Of a stretch of 64,000 bases of DNA, positions 37,771 to 46,744 are shown piece by piece. Within the stretch, counting starts at the first letter, position 1. Each line of letters starts with the position of its first letter. The DNA comes from Colwellia sp. 12G3 (GTDB lineage: Bacteria > Pseudomonadota > Gammaproteobacteria > Enterobacterales > Alteromonadaceae), in contig NZ_PJAQ01000032.1 of assembly GCF_002836775.1 (NCBI RefSeq), forward strand, positions 62,001 to 126,000, given 5' to 3'. The position numbers and the translations under genes are program-made. The notes beneath the pieces were generated by a model that did no database searches, was not told the origin of the DNA, and saw nothing but the letters and a program-made list of their open reading frames with translations.

Positions 37771-37804
37771 CGTTATTAGCCGTTATTAGCCGTTATTAGC
37801 CGTT
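37771..37804. repeat. Tandem 10-bp repeat (CGTTATTAGC) x 3.4
   Basis: Three exact copies at 37771-37800 plus CGTT. The stop codon of the minus-strand TVP38-type gene lies in the last copy. Confidence 0.95.
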
Positions 37805-38545
37805 TTTTGCTTTATGCTTTTTAACTAAATATGCGGTGAGTAAAAGCGCAATAATAAATAATATTCCGCTGGCAATTAGTTCGTTTTTTTCCCCTAAACG
37901 TATACCGCTTCCGGCAAGTGAAAAGATGATCATTTGTGGGATAAAACCAACGAAAGAGCCGCTAACATAAGCGGGCATGGATACCTTACTAACCCCCGCA
38001 ATAATATTAGTTATAAAATTACTGCCTAGCGGTAATATTCGTATAATAATAGCTTTTAAGAACGTTCGTTCGCCAAGAAATATTGATAATTTCTTCAGCT
38101 GACTTGGGTATTTACGGGTGATGCTATCGCTTAACAGATAACGCGCGACACTAAAGGTAATTAAGCAACCGAGTGTTGCTGCCAATGTGGCTACAATCAC
38201 GCCGATGAAAGCACCCAAGTTAATACCCGCAACTAAAGCAGCAATTTGTCTGGGTAAGCCAATACTGGTTGCCAACGATAAAAAAACAAACAACAACAGT
38301 GTATTAAAAGCCAGTGAGCTAGTTTCTTGCTGCCAATTAAGTTGCTCAACTAAACCGATTGTCCATTCACTTAAACTAAAACCAGCTTCGTTTTCTGCCA
38401 GTGTGGAGGCAAGTGTTGAAGGCAGCGTGGGACTATGTATCAGCCATTGATATGTCCCAATAAAGATAATCATTATCATAATGAGGCTAGCCAGTATCTT
38501 GATGGTACGTGCGCGGGAAGTATATAGGATAAAATTGGAAAGCAT
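37796..38545 (-). CDS. TVP38/TMEM64 (DedA-like) membrane protein
   Basis: 249 residues with about six hydrophobic segments. The VTT-domain core is visible: GLPRQIAALVAGINLGAFIGV, GCLITFSVARYLLSD and LPLGSNFITNIIAGVSKVSM. Relatives are membrane transporters or scramblase-like proteins linked to membrane homeostasis. Exact activity is unknown. Its end lies in a tandem repeat. Confidence 0.85.
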   Translation of the reverse strand: MLSNFILYTSRARTIKILASLIMIMIIFIGTYQWLIHSPTLPSTLASTLAENEAGFSLSEWTIGLVEQLNWQQETSSLAFNTLLLFVFLSLATSIGLPRQIAALVAGINLGAFIGVIVATLAATLGCLITFSVARYLLSDSITRKYPSQLKKLSIFLGERTFLKAIIIRILPLGSNFITNIIAGVSKVSMPAYVSGSFVGFIPQMIIFSLAGSGIRLGEKNELIASGILFIIALLLTAYLVKKHKAKNG

Positions 38546-38550
38546 GGTTA

Positions 38551-38680
38551 TACCAAATGAATTAATGACTCCGCTTTATTTTAACGGTTGGATAATACCA
38601 ATGACACTAAGTAATAGTTCACTTTCAAAGAGTCTAAATATCCAATAACGTCGTTGCTTTCAATCGCCATAGACAGCTAT
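38551..38680. repeat. Degenerate fragments of miniature elements
   Basis: TATACCAAATGAATTAATGA near 38551 and AATACCAATGACACTAAGTA near 38590 both resemble the ATACCAAT-type end of the 24.8-kb copy. CAATAACGTCGTTG follows, like the internal CAATAACGACG. The order suggests one element inserted into or decayed beside another. Confidence 0.5.
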
Positions 38681-38738
38681 TGTTCAATCGAGCGTATTGC
38701 CTTGATATTTTTTCTCTACACAGCACAAGATCACACAC

Positions 38739-40865
38739 TTAATTAAAATGGTATAACTTGGCTTTTGCCTGCTCAAATTCATCAGCAGTTAAAAAACCTT
38801 CTTGGTGTAGTTTAACCAATTTTTCTAATGCGTTCACCAAATCTGTTTCTATTTTGGCTGATTCTAATGTCGGGCCATCGCCATTTTCCTCAGAGATAGA
38901 ATCTTCCATTATTTTTTTAGACTCTACAGCGGCTATTTGGGAGTAAGGGTGGGTTGCGGGTCGAATAATGGCTGCTTGGTTATGCAGTGGCGTATTATCA
39001 TGGGTTGTGTGTTCTGCTAGGGCATTATTTTTGGCAGTGATGGTAGGTCTTAAAGTGCGCTTTCCCGTTTGCTCCTTATTGATGTGTTTGGCAATAACCC
39101 AGCACCAATCAATAGCATTATCGATCACTTCAAAATAACTATTTTTAGTTATTCTATCGCTGCCTTTACGCATGTATAAACAAATAATGTACTTGTTTTT
39201 TTCACTCGTATTGATTATCAGGCTTATGCGCCTAACTTTGCCATCAACCATTTTAGCAATTTGTTCATTATGAAATATCTCACGTAACGCTTGCTCTTGT
39301 TGGTCATTAAAGCCATGTGCAAGTGTGCTGTTAATTGTCGCAATAACTAAATCACCCAGTAAAAGTTGACATTGCTTAATCTCATCCAGCGCTATCATAG
39401 TTTCGGCGTCATGCTGGTGACGTCTAAATAAGTTTAGTGCGAGTTTGTCCTCTGTTAATGCTAGGTTAGAGAATTCCCTGCGTACCAGCGACTTAGCTGA
39501 CTTTTGTTGGATAATCACTTGGTAATAGATATAAGAACCAAATAAACCAATGACAATAACAAAAAAAGCAGTGACAGCACTTAAGCCATTTTGATCACTT
39601 TTTTGTGAACCATAAATAATATCTTGTTGAAATAAATGATATATAGCACCGCTATCTTCATTGAAAAACAATAGTTCTCCACGATTATCTTGATAGAAGG
39701 TTAAGCTATTTGCTTGTAACTCGGGTTGCTGTAATTGCCATTCTATTATTGGAGAAGAAAGTGCCCTTTGTTGTTGAGTAGTGGCGTCTGTCGATTCAGA
39801 TACTTTCTCACGAGATAATGATTTAAGTTGCCAATGTTGTTTATTGTTCGATAACAATAACAATTTGTTGCGCAAGGCAGGGGCATTTTGGCCTCGATAG
39901 ACTAATAAACTATTGGCTGGCAGCTCATTTTGATTTTGATATAAAAACGCTTTAGGTGGTTGTTGTCGCCAGTCTTCACCACCATCACTATAGGAGAGCC
40001 AATGCCTTAGCGTGTCGTTGAAACTGTACTGGTGTGATATCAATAATCTAGAGGAATGTTTATCAGGCCAAATAAACTGCTTTATTTGGCCTGCGCCGAA
40101 TAAATAAAGAGTCTTATCAATTTTGTCCTTAGCGTAATGAGGATTGCTATGTGGCACGCTATAATTTTCAGTGGTATTTTGTTTTGGATGAATACGTAAT
40201 ATTGCACCGGAATAAAGCGGATATTGCTTTAGCGTTGGGCTCTGAGACAGTGAAATATACAGTTGTGAAAAGTCCTCATGCCATGATTTACTGTAAGGAT
40301 TAAAGTTTAATTGCCTAATGCCACTTTCTACGGTGGGAATGGCTATCCTTATAACTTCACGTCGCCTTGATTCATCGACTTGCTTGGCTCCATTCAGTTG
40401 CCATTCGGTTACCACCGCATCAAATGAAAGTGGCGTCGATACAGCGGATTCGGCTAAGCGTTTCTCTATTCTACTCTTAAGTTTTTTTTCAACATGAGCC
40501 GTATAGAAAGTGCCAAACCCTGTTTGATCACGTAAGGAATAATTAGGGTGTAAAGTGAAAGCACTTAGCTGCAATATGTTATTTTTAGATGAAAAATTCT
40601 GCAAATCTAATAATAAAGAGGTGTTATCAGGGCTGTCTTGTTCCAGCTGATAAATTTTGCCGCGTCTATTCGCCAAGTAATAATATTGACTGTTTCCTGG
40701 TTGCTCTAACAGTAACAGCCACTGATCTTTTTCGTTGTTTAATTGCGGGGCTTGCGCTACTTTTTGCAATAAATATTGATTTTCTTTACTGGCACTACTG
40801 GCACTACTGGTGATCAGCAGACATAGGAAAACCATAAAACAGAGCGTTTTTTTTACGGTAAGCAT
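38739..40865 (-). CDS. Periplasmic beta-propeller-like protein with membrane anchor and C-terminal SHOCT domain
   Basis: 708 residues. A signal peptide is followed by about 390 residues resembling glucose/sorbosone-dehydrogenase beta-propellers (LQLSAFTLHPNYSLRDQTG, GFGTFYTAHVE, YLFGAGQIKQFIWPD). One TM (about 427-452) leads to a cytoplasmic part, ending with a SHOCT-like domain (LVKLHQEGFLTADEFEQAK, about 676-708). Catalytic His/Arg residues for PQQ were not confirmed, so it may be a sensor or scaffold. It lies 56 bases downstream of the SSB-like gene. Confidence 0.65.
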   Translation of the reverse strand: MLTVKKTLCFMVFLCLLITSSASSASKENQYLLQKVAQAPQLNNEKDQWLLLLEQPGNSQYYYLANRRGKIYQLEQDSPDNTSLLLDLQNFSSKNNILQLSAFTLHPNYSLRDQTGFGTFYTAHVEKKLKSRIEKRLAESAVSTPLSFDAVVTEWQLNGAKQVDESRRREVIRIAIPTVESGIRQLNFNPYSKSWHEDFSQLYISLSQSPTLKQYPLYSGAILRIHPKQNTTENYSVPHSNPHYAKDKIDKTLYLFGAGQIKQFIWPDKHSSRLLISHQYSFNDTLRHWLSYSDGGEDWRQQPPKAFLYQNQNELPANSLLVYRGQNAPALRNKLLLLSNNKQHWQLKSLSREKVSESTDATTQQQRALSSPIIEWQLQQPELQANSLTFYQDNRGELLFFNEDSGAIYHLFQQDIIYGSQKSDQNGLSAVTAFFVIVIGLFGSYIYYQVIIQQKSAKSLVRREFSNLALTEDKLALNLFRRHQHDAETMIALDEIKQCQLLLGDLVIATINSTLAHGFNDQQEQALREIFHNEQIAKMVDGKVRRISLIINTSEKNKYIICLYMRKGSDRITKNSYFEVIDNAIDWCWVIAKHINKEQTGKRTLRPTITAKNNALAEHTTHDNTPLHNQAAIIRPATHPYSQIAAVESKKIMEDSISEENGDGPTLESAKIETDLVNALEKLVKLHQEGFLTADEFEQAKAKLYHFN

Positions 40866-40921
40866 TATGTAGAGTCATCCATAGTTCAGTCTTTTGCTAA
40901 CGAATCTTTTACAATATACTT

Positions 40922-41620
40922 TTATGTGTTTTTAAATAAATGCACATTTTTTACTTCAATAAATTGCTCTTTGCTCGCGCCACTGACGTAACTTAATTTT
41001 CCTTCTAACATCAGCTCATCCCCTATATCGCCATGTTCTGCTAGATGTTGTGCCTGTTTTCCCCAAACGTGAATGGCACGTTCTACTGAAATTGTCTGCC
41101 ATATTTGCTTATCAGTATTATAAATGTGCTGGTTAATAACAATATTTGCTTGGGTAATATGCTTATTGTGTTCGGTTAACATCAGTTTTGGTTTTGAGAT
41201 TAATTGAGCACTACAGTGAATTTGGTTAATTGCTTGAGTATAGCCCTTATTGAACTTTTGGACGAAATTGGCGTGTACAATACCGATGAGATTTGTATTA
41301 TTATCCGTCGAATTGGGCTTGATATTACTTAAATAACCATGCAATAAAATAATGTCACCCTTGTTGGCGTGAAGTAATGCCTTTTCTACTAACTCGCCTT
41401 CCACCTTTACATGATGGTAACTGGTCCATTCTTTGTACTTATTGGTGCTTTTATCTAACCACTTACTCGAGGTTGCTAAAACAATTTCAGTTACAGCGGT
41501 AGCAGGGTTAGCACGATAACGAATATCTGGCGTTGCCACTAAATTGCCCAATAAAGTCACGGCACAAAGCTGCGGACTTGGTGTTTCTATATGTTTATTA
41601 ACGGCATCTGATAATGACAA
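40922..41620 (-). CDS. SSB-like protein with two OB-fold domains
   Basis: 232 residues. Domain 1 (about 15-125) has the SSB features LLGNLVATPDIRY, TEIVLATSSKW and TSYHHVKVEGELVEKA. Domain 2 (about 130-232) repeats the pattern weakly: SAQLISKPKLM, ANIVINQ, ISVERAIHVWGKQAQHLAEH and LMLEGKLSY. The acidic C-terminal tail (DDDIPF) of housekeeping SSB, which recruits repair proteins, is absent; the protein ends VKNVHLFKNT. It probably binds single-stranded DNA in a specialised setting. Confidence 0.72.
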   Translation of the reverse strand: MSLSDAVNKHIETPSPQLCAVTLLGNLVATPDIRYRANPATAVTEIVLATSSKWLDKSTNKYKEWTSYHHVKVEGELVEKALLHANKGDIILLHGYLSNIKPNSTDNNTNLIGIVHANFVQKFNKGYTQAINQIHCSAQLISKPKLMLTEHNKHITQANIVINQHIYNTDKQIWQTISVERAIHVWGKQAQHLAEHGDIGDELMLEGKLSYVSGASKEQFIEVKNVHLFKNT

Positions 41621-41905
41621 AAGTTTTTCCTGTGAGTGTACAGTAAACCAATTACTCAGTTACTTACTCTCTCTTGGTGTAATTTAGGACAAGTGATCAC
41701 ATTTTAGTATGAATGCAGTGCTGTTGTTAATAGTTTGTCAGGAATAAATGCCTAGAAATGTATTAAAAGTATTTTTAGCCGCAATTAACTAGCCATTTGA
41801 GTGGTTAGTGAAAGACAAAGAAGGCCATGGCTTTTATAATGAGGATAATATTTTAGAGTCAAATCAAAAAATCTTGTCTTTCTTGGGCAAGCATATAGGA
41901 AGCTA

Positions 41906-42724
41906 ATGAGCCCAACTATTGTCAGCGAAAACTTAAGTAACATTGCTCTTGGTTACGTAGATAGTGTCGATAGCGAATACGCTAAACGACTTGCCAAAAA
42001 ATGGCAGTTTAACTACATAGGGCATGTTGCTGCTGCCAGTAAACAGCCAAAACTTGAATTTATGTTGCAAATGCATCACCACGCACTTGAGCTTTGTAAA
42101 TTAGATGAGCCTAAACTGGGCGCTATTAAAGTAGACTTCGTTGAAGGTGCAGTCGCACATCGTCGTAAATTTGGTGGCGGCCGTGGTCAAGATATCGCCA
42201 AAGCGGTTGGTTTAAAACATGGTTTTACACCACATGTTTTAGACGCTACCGCAGGACTTGGCAGAGATGCATTCGTATTAGCAGGGCTTGGTTGTAAGCT
42301 TACCTTATTGGAACGTATGCCTGTTGTAGCTGCATTGTTAGATGACGGTATTGAGCGCGCGAAACTACATCATGAAGTTGCCGAAATTGCTAATAACATG
42401 CAGTTAATTCACGGCTCATCACTAGAAGAAGTAGACTTAGCTATTGCTCCAGATGTGGTGTACTTAGATCCTATGTATCCGCACCGTGAAAAGTCGGCAG
42501 CAGTAAAAAAAGAAATGCGAATTTTCCAATCGCTTGTTGGTGAAGATCTGGATGCAGATGATTTACTTGCACCAGCCTTAGCCTTAGCAAAGTATCGCGT
42601 TGTGGTAAAAAGACCAAGCTATGCGCCGCCACTAGCCAATAAAAAACCGTCGATGAGCATCAATATGAAAAAAAATCGCTTTGATGTTTATGTTAAACAA
42701 GCCATTCCCAAGCCTACGGCTTAG
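41906..42724 (+). CDS. rsmJ: 16S rRNA m2G1516 methyltransferase
   Basis: 272 residues. The SAM-binding motif [18 protein letters not shown] is followed by [15 protein letters not shown]. The catalytic [13 protein letters not shown] is typical of RsmJ, as is the preceding [19 protein letters not shown]. It methylates G1516 in 16S rRNA. AGGA precedes the ATG. About 285 bases before it hold no recognisable feature. Confidence 0.96.
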   Translation: MSPTIVSENLSNIALGYVDSVDSEYAKRLAKKWQFNYIGHVAAASKQPKLEFMLQMHHHALELCKLDEPKLGAIKVDFVEGAVAHRRKFGGGRGQDIAKAVGLKHGFTPHVLDATAGLGRDAFVLAGLGCKLTLLERMPVVAALLDDGIERAKLHHEVAEIANNMQLIHGSSLEEVDLAIAPDVVYLDPMYPHREKSAAVKKEMRIFQSLVGEDLDADDLLAPALALAKYRVVVKRPSYAPPLANKKPSMSINMKKNRFDVYVKQAIPKPTA

Positions 42725-42825
42725 TACTGCCATTACGTACCCTACAAAATACGTCACATTTATGTAACCGTATTGTCATATTGATGAGTGACTATTGCCT
42801 TTATTTACCTTAAAGGCATTCATTT

Positions 42826-44778
42826 ATGCGCGTTTCTAGTTTCTCTCGCTTGTCTGTGACGGCAATCAGTATTTTTGCCGTAATTTTTATGGTCACCATG
42901 TATCACGTAGGTGAATCGTTAAGTAAAAGTAGGACACAATATAAGGGCTATCAAACGCTTATTTCCTTAACAACCGTTAAGTTTAATCGCACTATTGTTG
43001 AGTACCTACAAACAGGTGATGCCGCTTTATTAAACAAGGCACAAAAACAACTTACAGCTATTGTAAAGCAAACTCATAGCTTAAATATCGATAAACTCTC
43101 TAAACAAATCGACTCACAAGCCAAGGCTCTAGGTAATAATATAGAGACTAAATTTCGCGCCATGGGTAAACTCAGTGGTGATCCTTTAGTACTCTTGCGT
43201 AATGGCGAACACGAAATGATCGCGCTTAATAATGATTTATCCCACTATGTACAAAAGACTCAAGTCCTGTCGGTAAAGCAACAGTTTGACTATCTTATTA
43301 CAATGCAGACTATGGGGAAATTACTTGCCGATTTAGTCAGTGCCAGAGAAGCTGTTTTTACCCAGCCACAGCCAAATATTCAATCAATAAAGCCGCTTTT
43401 AAAAGAGTTAAAAACCCTAGGTCGTTTCTTATCAGTACAAAAAGCTTTAGCTATTTATGAAGAAAGCGAAAACGACTTAGTTGATGACAGTGAAGGCTTG
43501 CTCGGCGATAGCGAAGAAAAAGAGGACTTAAGCCTCGATGCTATTAACGAATTACAGTCTTTATTCAATCGCTACCAACGAGAATTAGAAAATACTTTAG
43601 CCCAGCAGCAGCAGCGACAAATTGGCTTCGCGTTATTAGCTAAACAAGTGGGCAATATTGAAAAAGCCATCATGCAAGGTGAAACAGATATTTCACAACA
43701 GCAAGAGCAAATAAATGAACAGCTTTATATTATTGTCATAGGATTACTTATCTTTTTAGTGGTCTTTCTATTAACCAATTACTGGTTGCAGCGAAGTGTT
43801 ATTCTCAAGCCACTACGTAATTTACGTGATAGCTTTGTGCAATTAATGGAGCAGGGCAAAGTAGACAATATTACCAATATTAATAACAAAACGGAGTTTG
43901 GTGAAATCTCCACTAGCTTTAATCACATGGTCAATAAATTAGCGCAAGATGATAAAGAGAAAGCTCAGCAACTTGATTTAGTGGCCAAAGCATTAACGAC
44001 GATGGAGAGCCAAGTCAAAAGCATTTACCAGTCTTCGCATACCACCAGTGAACATGTACAAGGGGCGAGAAAAATTCTGGAAGCCTTGGGTGAGGCAACC
44101 GAAACAGTCAACACCCTTTCAGAGCAAGTGGTTAACAATGCTCAAGCGACCAAACAAGCGATGGAGATTAGTCAGGAGCATGTGTCACAAGTGCTAGCGG
44201 CTAGTGAATCGACCAACTTGGCAGCTAAGGAAAGTAAAAGTGCGATCACCTCGCTATTTCTCTCGGTAGAGTCAGTTACCTCTATTGTCGATGTGATCAG
44301 CGCCATTGCCGACCAAACTAACTTATTGGCATTGAACGCTGCTATTGAGGCGGCAAGGGCAGGTGAGCATGGTCGAGGATTTTCGGTTGTTGCCGATGAA
44401 GTACGTCAACTTGCAGGTAAAACACAAGAATCGCTCAAACAAATTTCAGCGCGCTTAAACCAATTACAAGGGGCCAGTAATTCGATTGAAAGCATTATCA
44501 ATGACATTGAAAAAGCATCTTATAATCAACGCATTATTGCTGATGAATTGCAAGAAACTGCGTTAGCCGTAACAGGGCAAGCGCAAGTTTCTGCAACGGT
44601 TGCTCAAGACACGCTTGAGCAAATTACCCTGCAACGCACGCACTTTATTGCCTTTGAACAAGCGATGGCTAATGTAGACAAAGAAGTGAGTGACTCGCAG
44701 CAATTATCCAATGTAATTTCAGTCGATGTAAGTAATCAGGTCAACGATATCGGACTGACACTTAAAAAAGCGTCTTAA
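42826..44778 (+). CDS. Methyl-accepting chemotaxis protein (large periplasmic domain)
   Basis: 650 residues. TM1 about 12-30 and TM2 about 300-322 enclose a helical periplasmic domain of about 270 residues with an acidic insert ([18 protein letters not shown]). HAMP follows ([17 protein letters not shown]). The signalling tip [19 protein letters not shown] is intact. No CheR-tethering pentapeptide. It stands alone between rsmJ and a miniature repeat. Confidence 0.95.
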   Translation: MRVSSFSRLSVTAISIFAVIFMVTMYHVGESLSKSRTQYKGYQTLISLTTVKFNRTIVEYLQTGDAALLNKAQKQLTAIVKQTHSLNIDKLSKQIDSQAKALGNNIETKFRAMGKLSGDPLVLLRNGEHEMIALNNDLSHYVQKTQVLSVKQQFDYLITMQTMGKLLADLVSAREAVFTQPQPNIQSIKPLLKELKTLGRFLSVQKALAIYEESENDLVDDSEGLLGDSEEKEDLSLDAINELQSLFNRYQRELENTLAQQQQRQIGFALLAKQVGNIEKAIMQGETDISQQQEQINEQLYIIVIGLLIFLVVFLLTNYWLQRSVILKPLRNLRDSFVQLMEQGKVDNITNINNKTEFGEISTSFNHMVNKLAQDDKEKAQQLDLVAKALTTMESQVKSIYQSSHTTSEHVQGARKILEALGEATETVNTLSEQVVNNAQATKQAMEISQEHVSQVLAASESTNLAAKESKSAITSLFLSVESVTSIVDVISAIADQTNLLALNAAIEAARAGEHGRGFSVVADEVRQLAGKTQESLKQISARLNQLQGASNSIESIINDIEKASYNQRIIADELQETALAVTGQAQVSATVAQDTLEQITLQRTHFIAFEQAMANVDKEVSDSQQLSNVISVDVSNQVNDIGLTLKKAS

Positions 44779-44804
44779 TAAGTTTAAGTTTGTTAAGCTA
44801 GGTA

Positions 44805-44999
44805 TATACCCATTCCACTTGAAGATGCTCGTTTCAGGAAGTATGATTTGCTCAGCCTTCCCCAAAGGACTGGTTTATAAACGCTTTATGCTGCGTTATT
44901 GATTTCGACAATAGAATAACTATTCTCTTCAATCAATGCCTTGCCTAAAGGCGTTTCTAATTCCAGCTGAATCATGCATCTTCAAGTGGAGCGAGTATA
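44805..44999. repeat. Miniature inverted-repeat element, copy 195 bp
   Basis: Left end TATACCCATTCCACTTGAAG and right end CTTCAAGTGGAGCGAGTATA pair at about 21 of 24 positions. The core GCGTTATTGATTTCGACAAT and CAATCAATGCCTTGCCTAAA match copy 1. It fills most of the 291-base gap between the chemoreceptor and peroxiredoxin genes. Confidence 0.88.
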
Positions 45000-45069
45000 G
45001 TTAACTTCCACTAGTGTAAGTTGTTTAACTATTTACGCGATTTTTTCACAAACTCATAAAGGTGTTTTC

Positions 45070-45543
45070 ATGATCCAACAAAACCAACTAATGCCAGTAG
45101 GCGAACTACAAGAATTGAAAAACGGCGAAATGGTCACGCATAATACCGCAGAACTTTTTGCGGCTAAAAAGGTCGTATTATTTGCTGTTCCGGGCGCTTT
45201 TACACCAACGTGTTCTGCGGCACACTTACCAGGGTACGTAGTTTCGGCTGACGAATTAAAAGCCAAAGGCGTTGATGCAATAATTTGTGTATCAGTTAAC
45301 GATGCTTTTGTAATGAATGCGTGGGGCGAGTCACAAAATGCTGAAAATATTATGATGCTTGCCGATGGCGATGGTAGCTATACCAAAGCATTAGGCTTAA
45401 GCATGGACACCGCTAGTTTTGGTGGTGTACGCTCTCAGCGTTACGCTATGATTATTGATAATGGCGAGGTTATTAGCTTGCATGTAGAGCAGCCTAAGTC
45501 ATTTGAAGTCAGTAAAGCTGAAGTTATTCTGGAACAGCTTTAA
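45070..45543 (+). CDS. Peroxiredoxin (Prx5-type)
   Basis: 157 residues. The peroxidatic site is PGAFTPTCSAAHLPGYV with Cys48; the NDAFVMNAWG segment and a catalytic Arg in GVRSQRYAMI fit the Prx5 group. It reduces hydrogen peroxide and organic peroxides using glutathione, glutaredoxin or thioredoxin. Followed by a strong terminator and then ferritin, suggesting an iron/peroxide defence neighbourhood. Confidence 0.95.
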   Translation: MIQQNQLMPVGELQELKNGEMVTHNTAELFAAKKVVLFAVPGAFTPTCSAAHLPGYVVSADELKAKGVDAIICVSVNDAFVMNAWGESQNAENIMMLADGDGSYTKALGLSMDTASFGGVRSQRYAMIIDNGEVISLHVEQPKSFEVSKAEVILEQL

Positions 45544-45652
45544 TAGCCAGTTGTTATAAGTATGAGTGACAACGGTGGGCGTTAGCGTACTAAAAACAGG
45601 CAGTACAATAGCCACTAAAAGCAATGAATATAAGAACACGAATAAGAATGAT

Positions 45653-45688
45653 AAACCTTATTAACCAATTGGTTAATAAGGTTTTTTT
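45653..45688 (+). terminator. Peroxiredoxin terminator
   Basis: AAACCTTATTAACC / GGTTAATAAGGTTT, a perfect 14-bp stem with AATT loop, followed by a T run to 45688. Confidence 0.93.
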
Positions 45689-45781
45689 ATGTATTCAAAG
45701 TTAAAGTGATACAATTAATTGCTTGAATCAATACAGATAAAAAGGCAGAATTCACCCAATTAAAATCTTTAAGGCAACATC

Positions 45782-46309
45782 ATGTTAAAAGCTGAAATGG
45801 TAACCAAGTTAAATCAACAACTTAACCTCGAGTTTTATTCTTCCAACTTGTACTTACAAATGAGCGCATGGTGTGAAGAAAAAGGTTTTGCTGGCGCAGC
45901 AGAGTTTTTACGTAAACATGCTAATGAAGAAATTCAGCACATGAATCGCTTATTTACTTACGTAAGTGAAACCGGTGCATTGCCTATTATTGGTGCCATT
46001 GATGCGCCGCCACATGAATTTGAATCGTTAGGTAAGTTATTTGAAATGACTTACGAACATGAATGTTTAATCACTGAGCGAATTAACTCACTTGCTCATG
46101 AAGCTTTTACGAATCAAGACTATTCTACCTTTAACTTTTTACAATGGTATGTTGCCGAGCAGCACGAGGAAGAGACTTTGTTCAAAGGTATTTTAGATAA
46201 AATCAACTTAGTTGGGAATGACGGTCATGCGTTGTTCTTCGTTGATAAGGATTTAGCGGAACTAGCCAAAGTTGGTAGCACCAGCATAATGACAGAAGCT
46301 GGCGCATAA
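45782..46309 (+). CDS. ftnA: Ferritin (iron storage)
   Basis: 175 residues, four-helix ferritin. Ferroxidase-centre residues are visible in [33 protein letters not shown] and [17 protein letters not shown]. It oxidises Fe(II) and stores Fe(III) in a 24-mer in the cytoplasm. A terminator follows. No clear Fur box was recognised in the 90 bases upstream. Confidence 0.96.
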   Translation: MLKAEMVTKLNQQLNLEFYSSNLYLQMSAWCEEKGFAGAAEFLRKHANEEIQHMNRLFTYVSETGALPIIGAIDAPPHEFESLGKLFEMTYEHECLITERINSLAHEAFTNQDYSTFNFLQWYVAEQHEEETLFKGILDKINLVGNDGHALFFVDKDLAELAKVGSTSIMTEAGA

Positions 46310-46337
46310 CAATCCTGTTCCATTATACCGTCTAACT

Positions 46338-46385
46338 AAATGTTCCCCTCAAAAGTGTTTTAGAGTTTTGAAGGGAACATTTTTA
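46338..46385 (+). terminator. Ferritin terminator
   Basis: AAATGTTCCC and GGGAACATTT form the base of a stem, extended with CTCAAAA / TTTTGA, followed by T. Confidence 0.85.
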
Positions 46386-46410
46386 GTGTATTTGCAAAGA
46401 TGTTAAATCA

Positions 46411-46740
46411 TTAAGGCTTTAAGAATATATACCCCTGGGCCTTAACTGTTTTAATAACAGGGCACGAAGAAATCACCCATAACTTCTTTCTTAAATTAGT
46501 CATGTGACTATTAATGCTTTTATCACAGCAGCCAAGTTTACGCTGAAAAATATGCTGAGCAATAACCTCTCTTGAAACCAATGAACCTGCATCAACCATA
46601 AGTAAAGCAAGTAAATTAAATTCAAGCCCGGTAGTGGTAACAGGCTCCCCTAAAAAAAATACAGTGCGATTTAAAAAATTTAACTCAACGTGGGCAATAA
46701 AAATTTTGTCTAGGGTTAAGTGTTTCTCTGTAGTTAACAT
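46411..46740 (-). CDS. Receiver-less winged-helix DNA-binding protein (CpxR C-terminal-like)
   Basis: 109 residues, a complete OmpR-type winged helix and nothing else. TGLEFNLLALLMVDAGSLVSRE, DKSINSHMTNLRKKL and IKTVKAQGYIFLKP match CpxR's DNA-binding domain. The receiver half is missing and no second fragment exists upstream, where the lipoprotein gene ends 4 bases away. It could be a stand-alone regulator or the remnant of a response regulator. Its short gap to the lipoprotein gene suggests cotranscription. Confidence 0.75.
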   Translation of the reverse strand: MLTTEKHLTLDKIFIAHVELNFLNRTVFFLGEPVTTTGLEFNLLALLMVDAGSLVSREVIAQHIFQRKLGCCDKSINSHMTNLRKKLWVISSCPVIKTVKAQGYIFLKP

Positions 46741-46744
46741 GCGC

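Noticed and set aside
37771-37804. Possible CRISPR array
   Set aside because: The repeats are 10 bp, contiguous and without spacers, and no cas genes are present.
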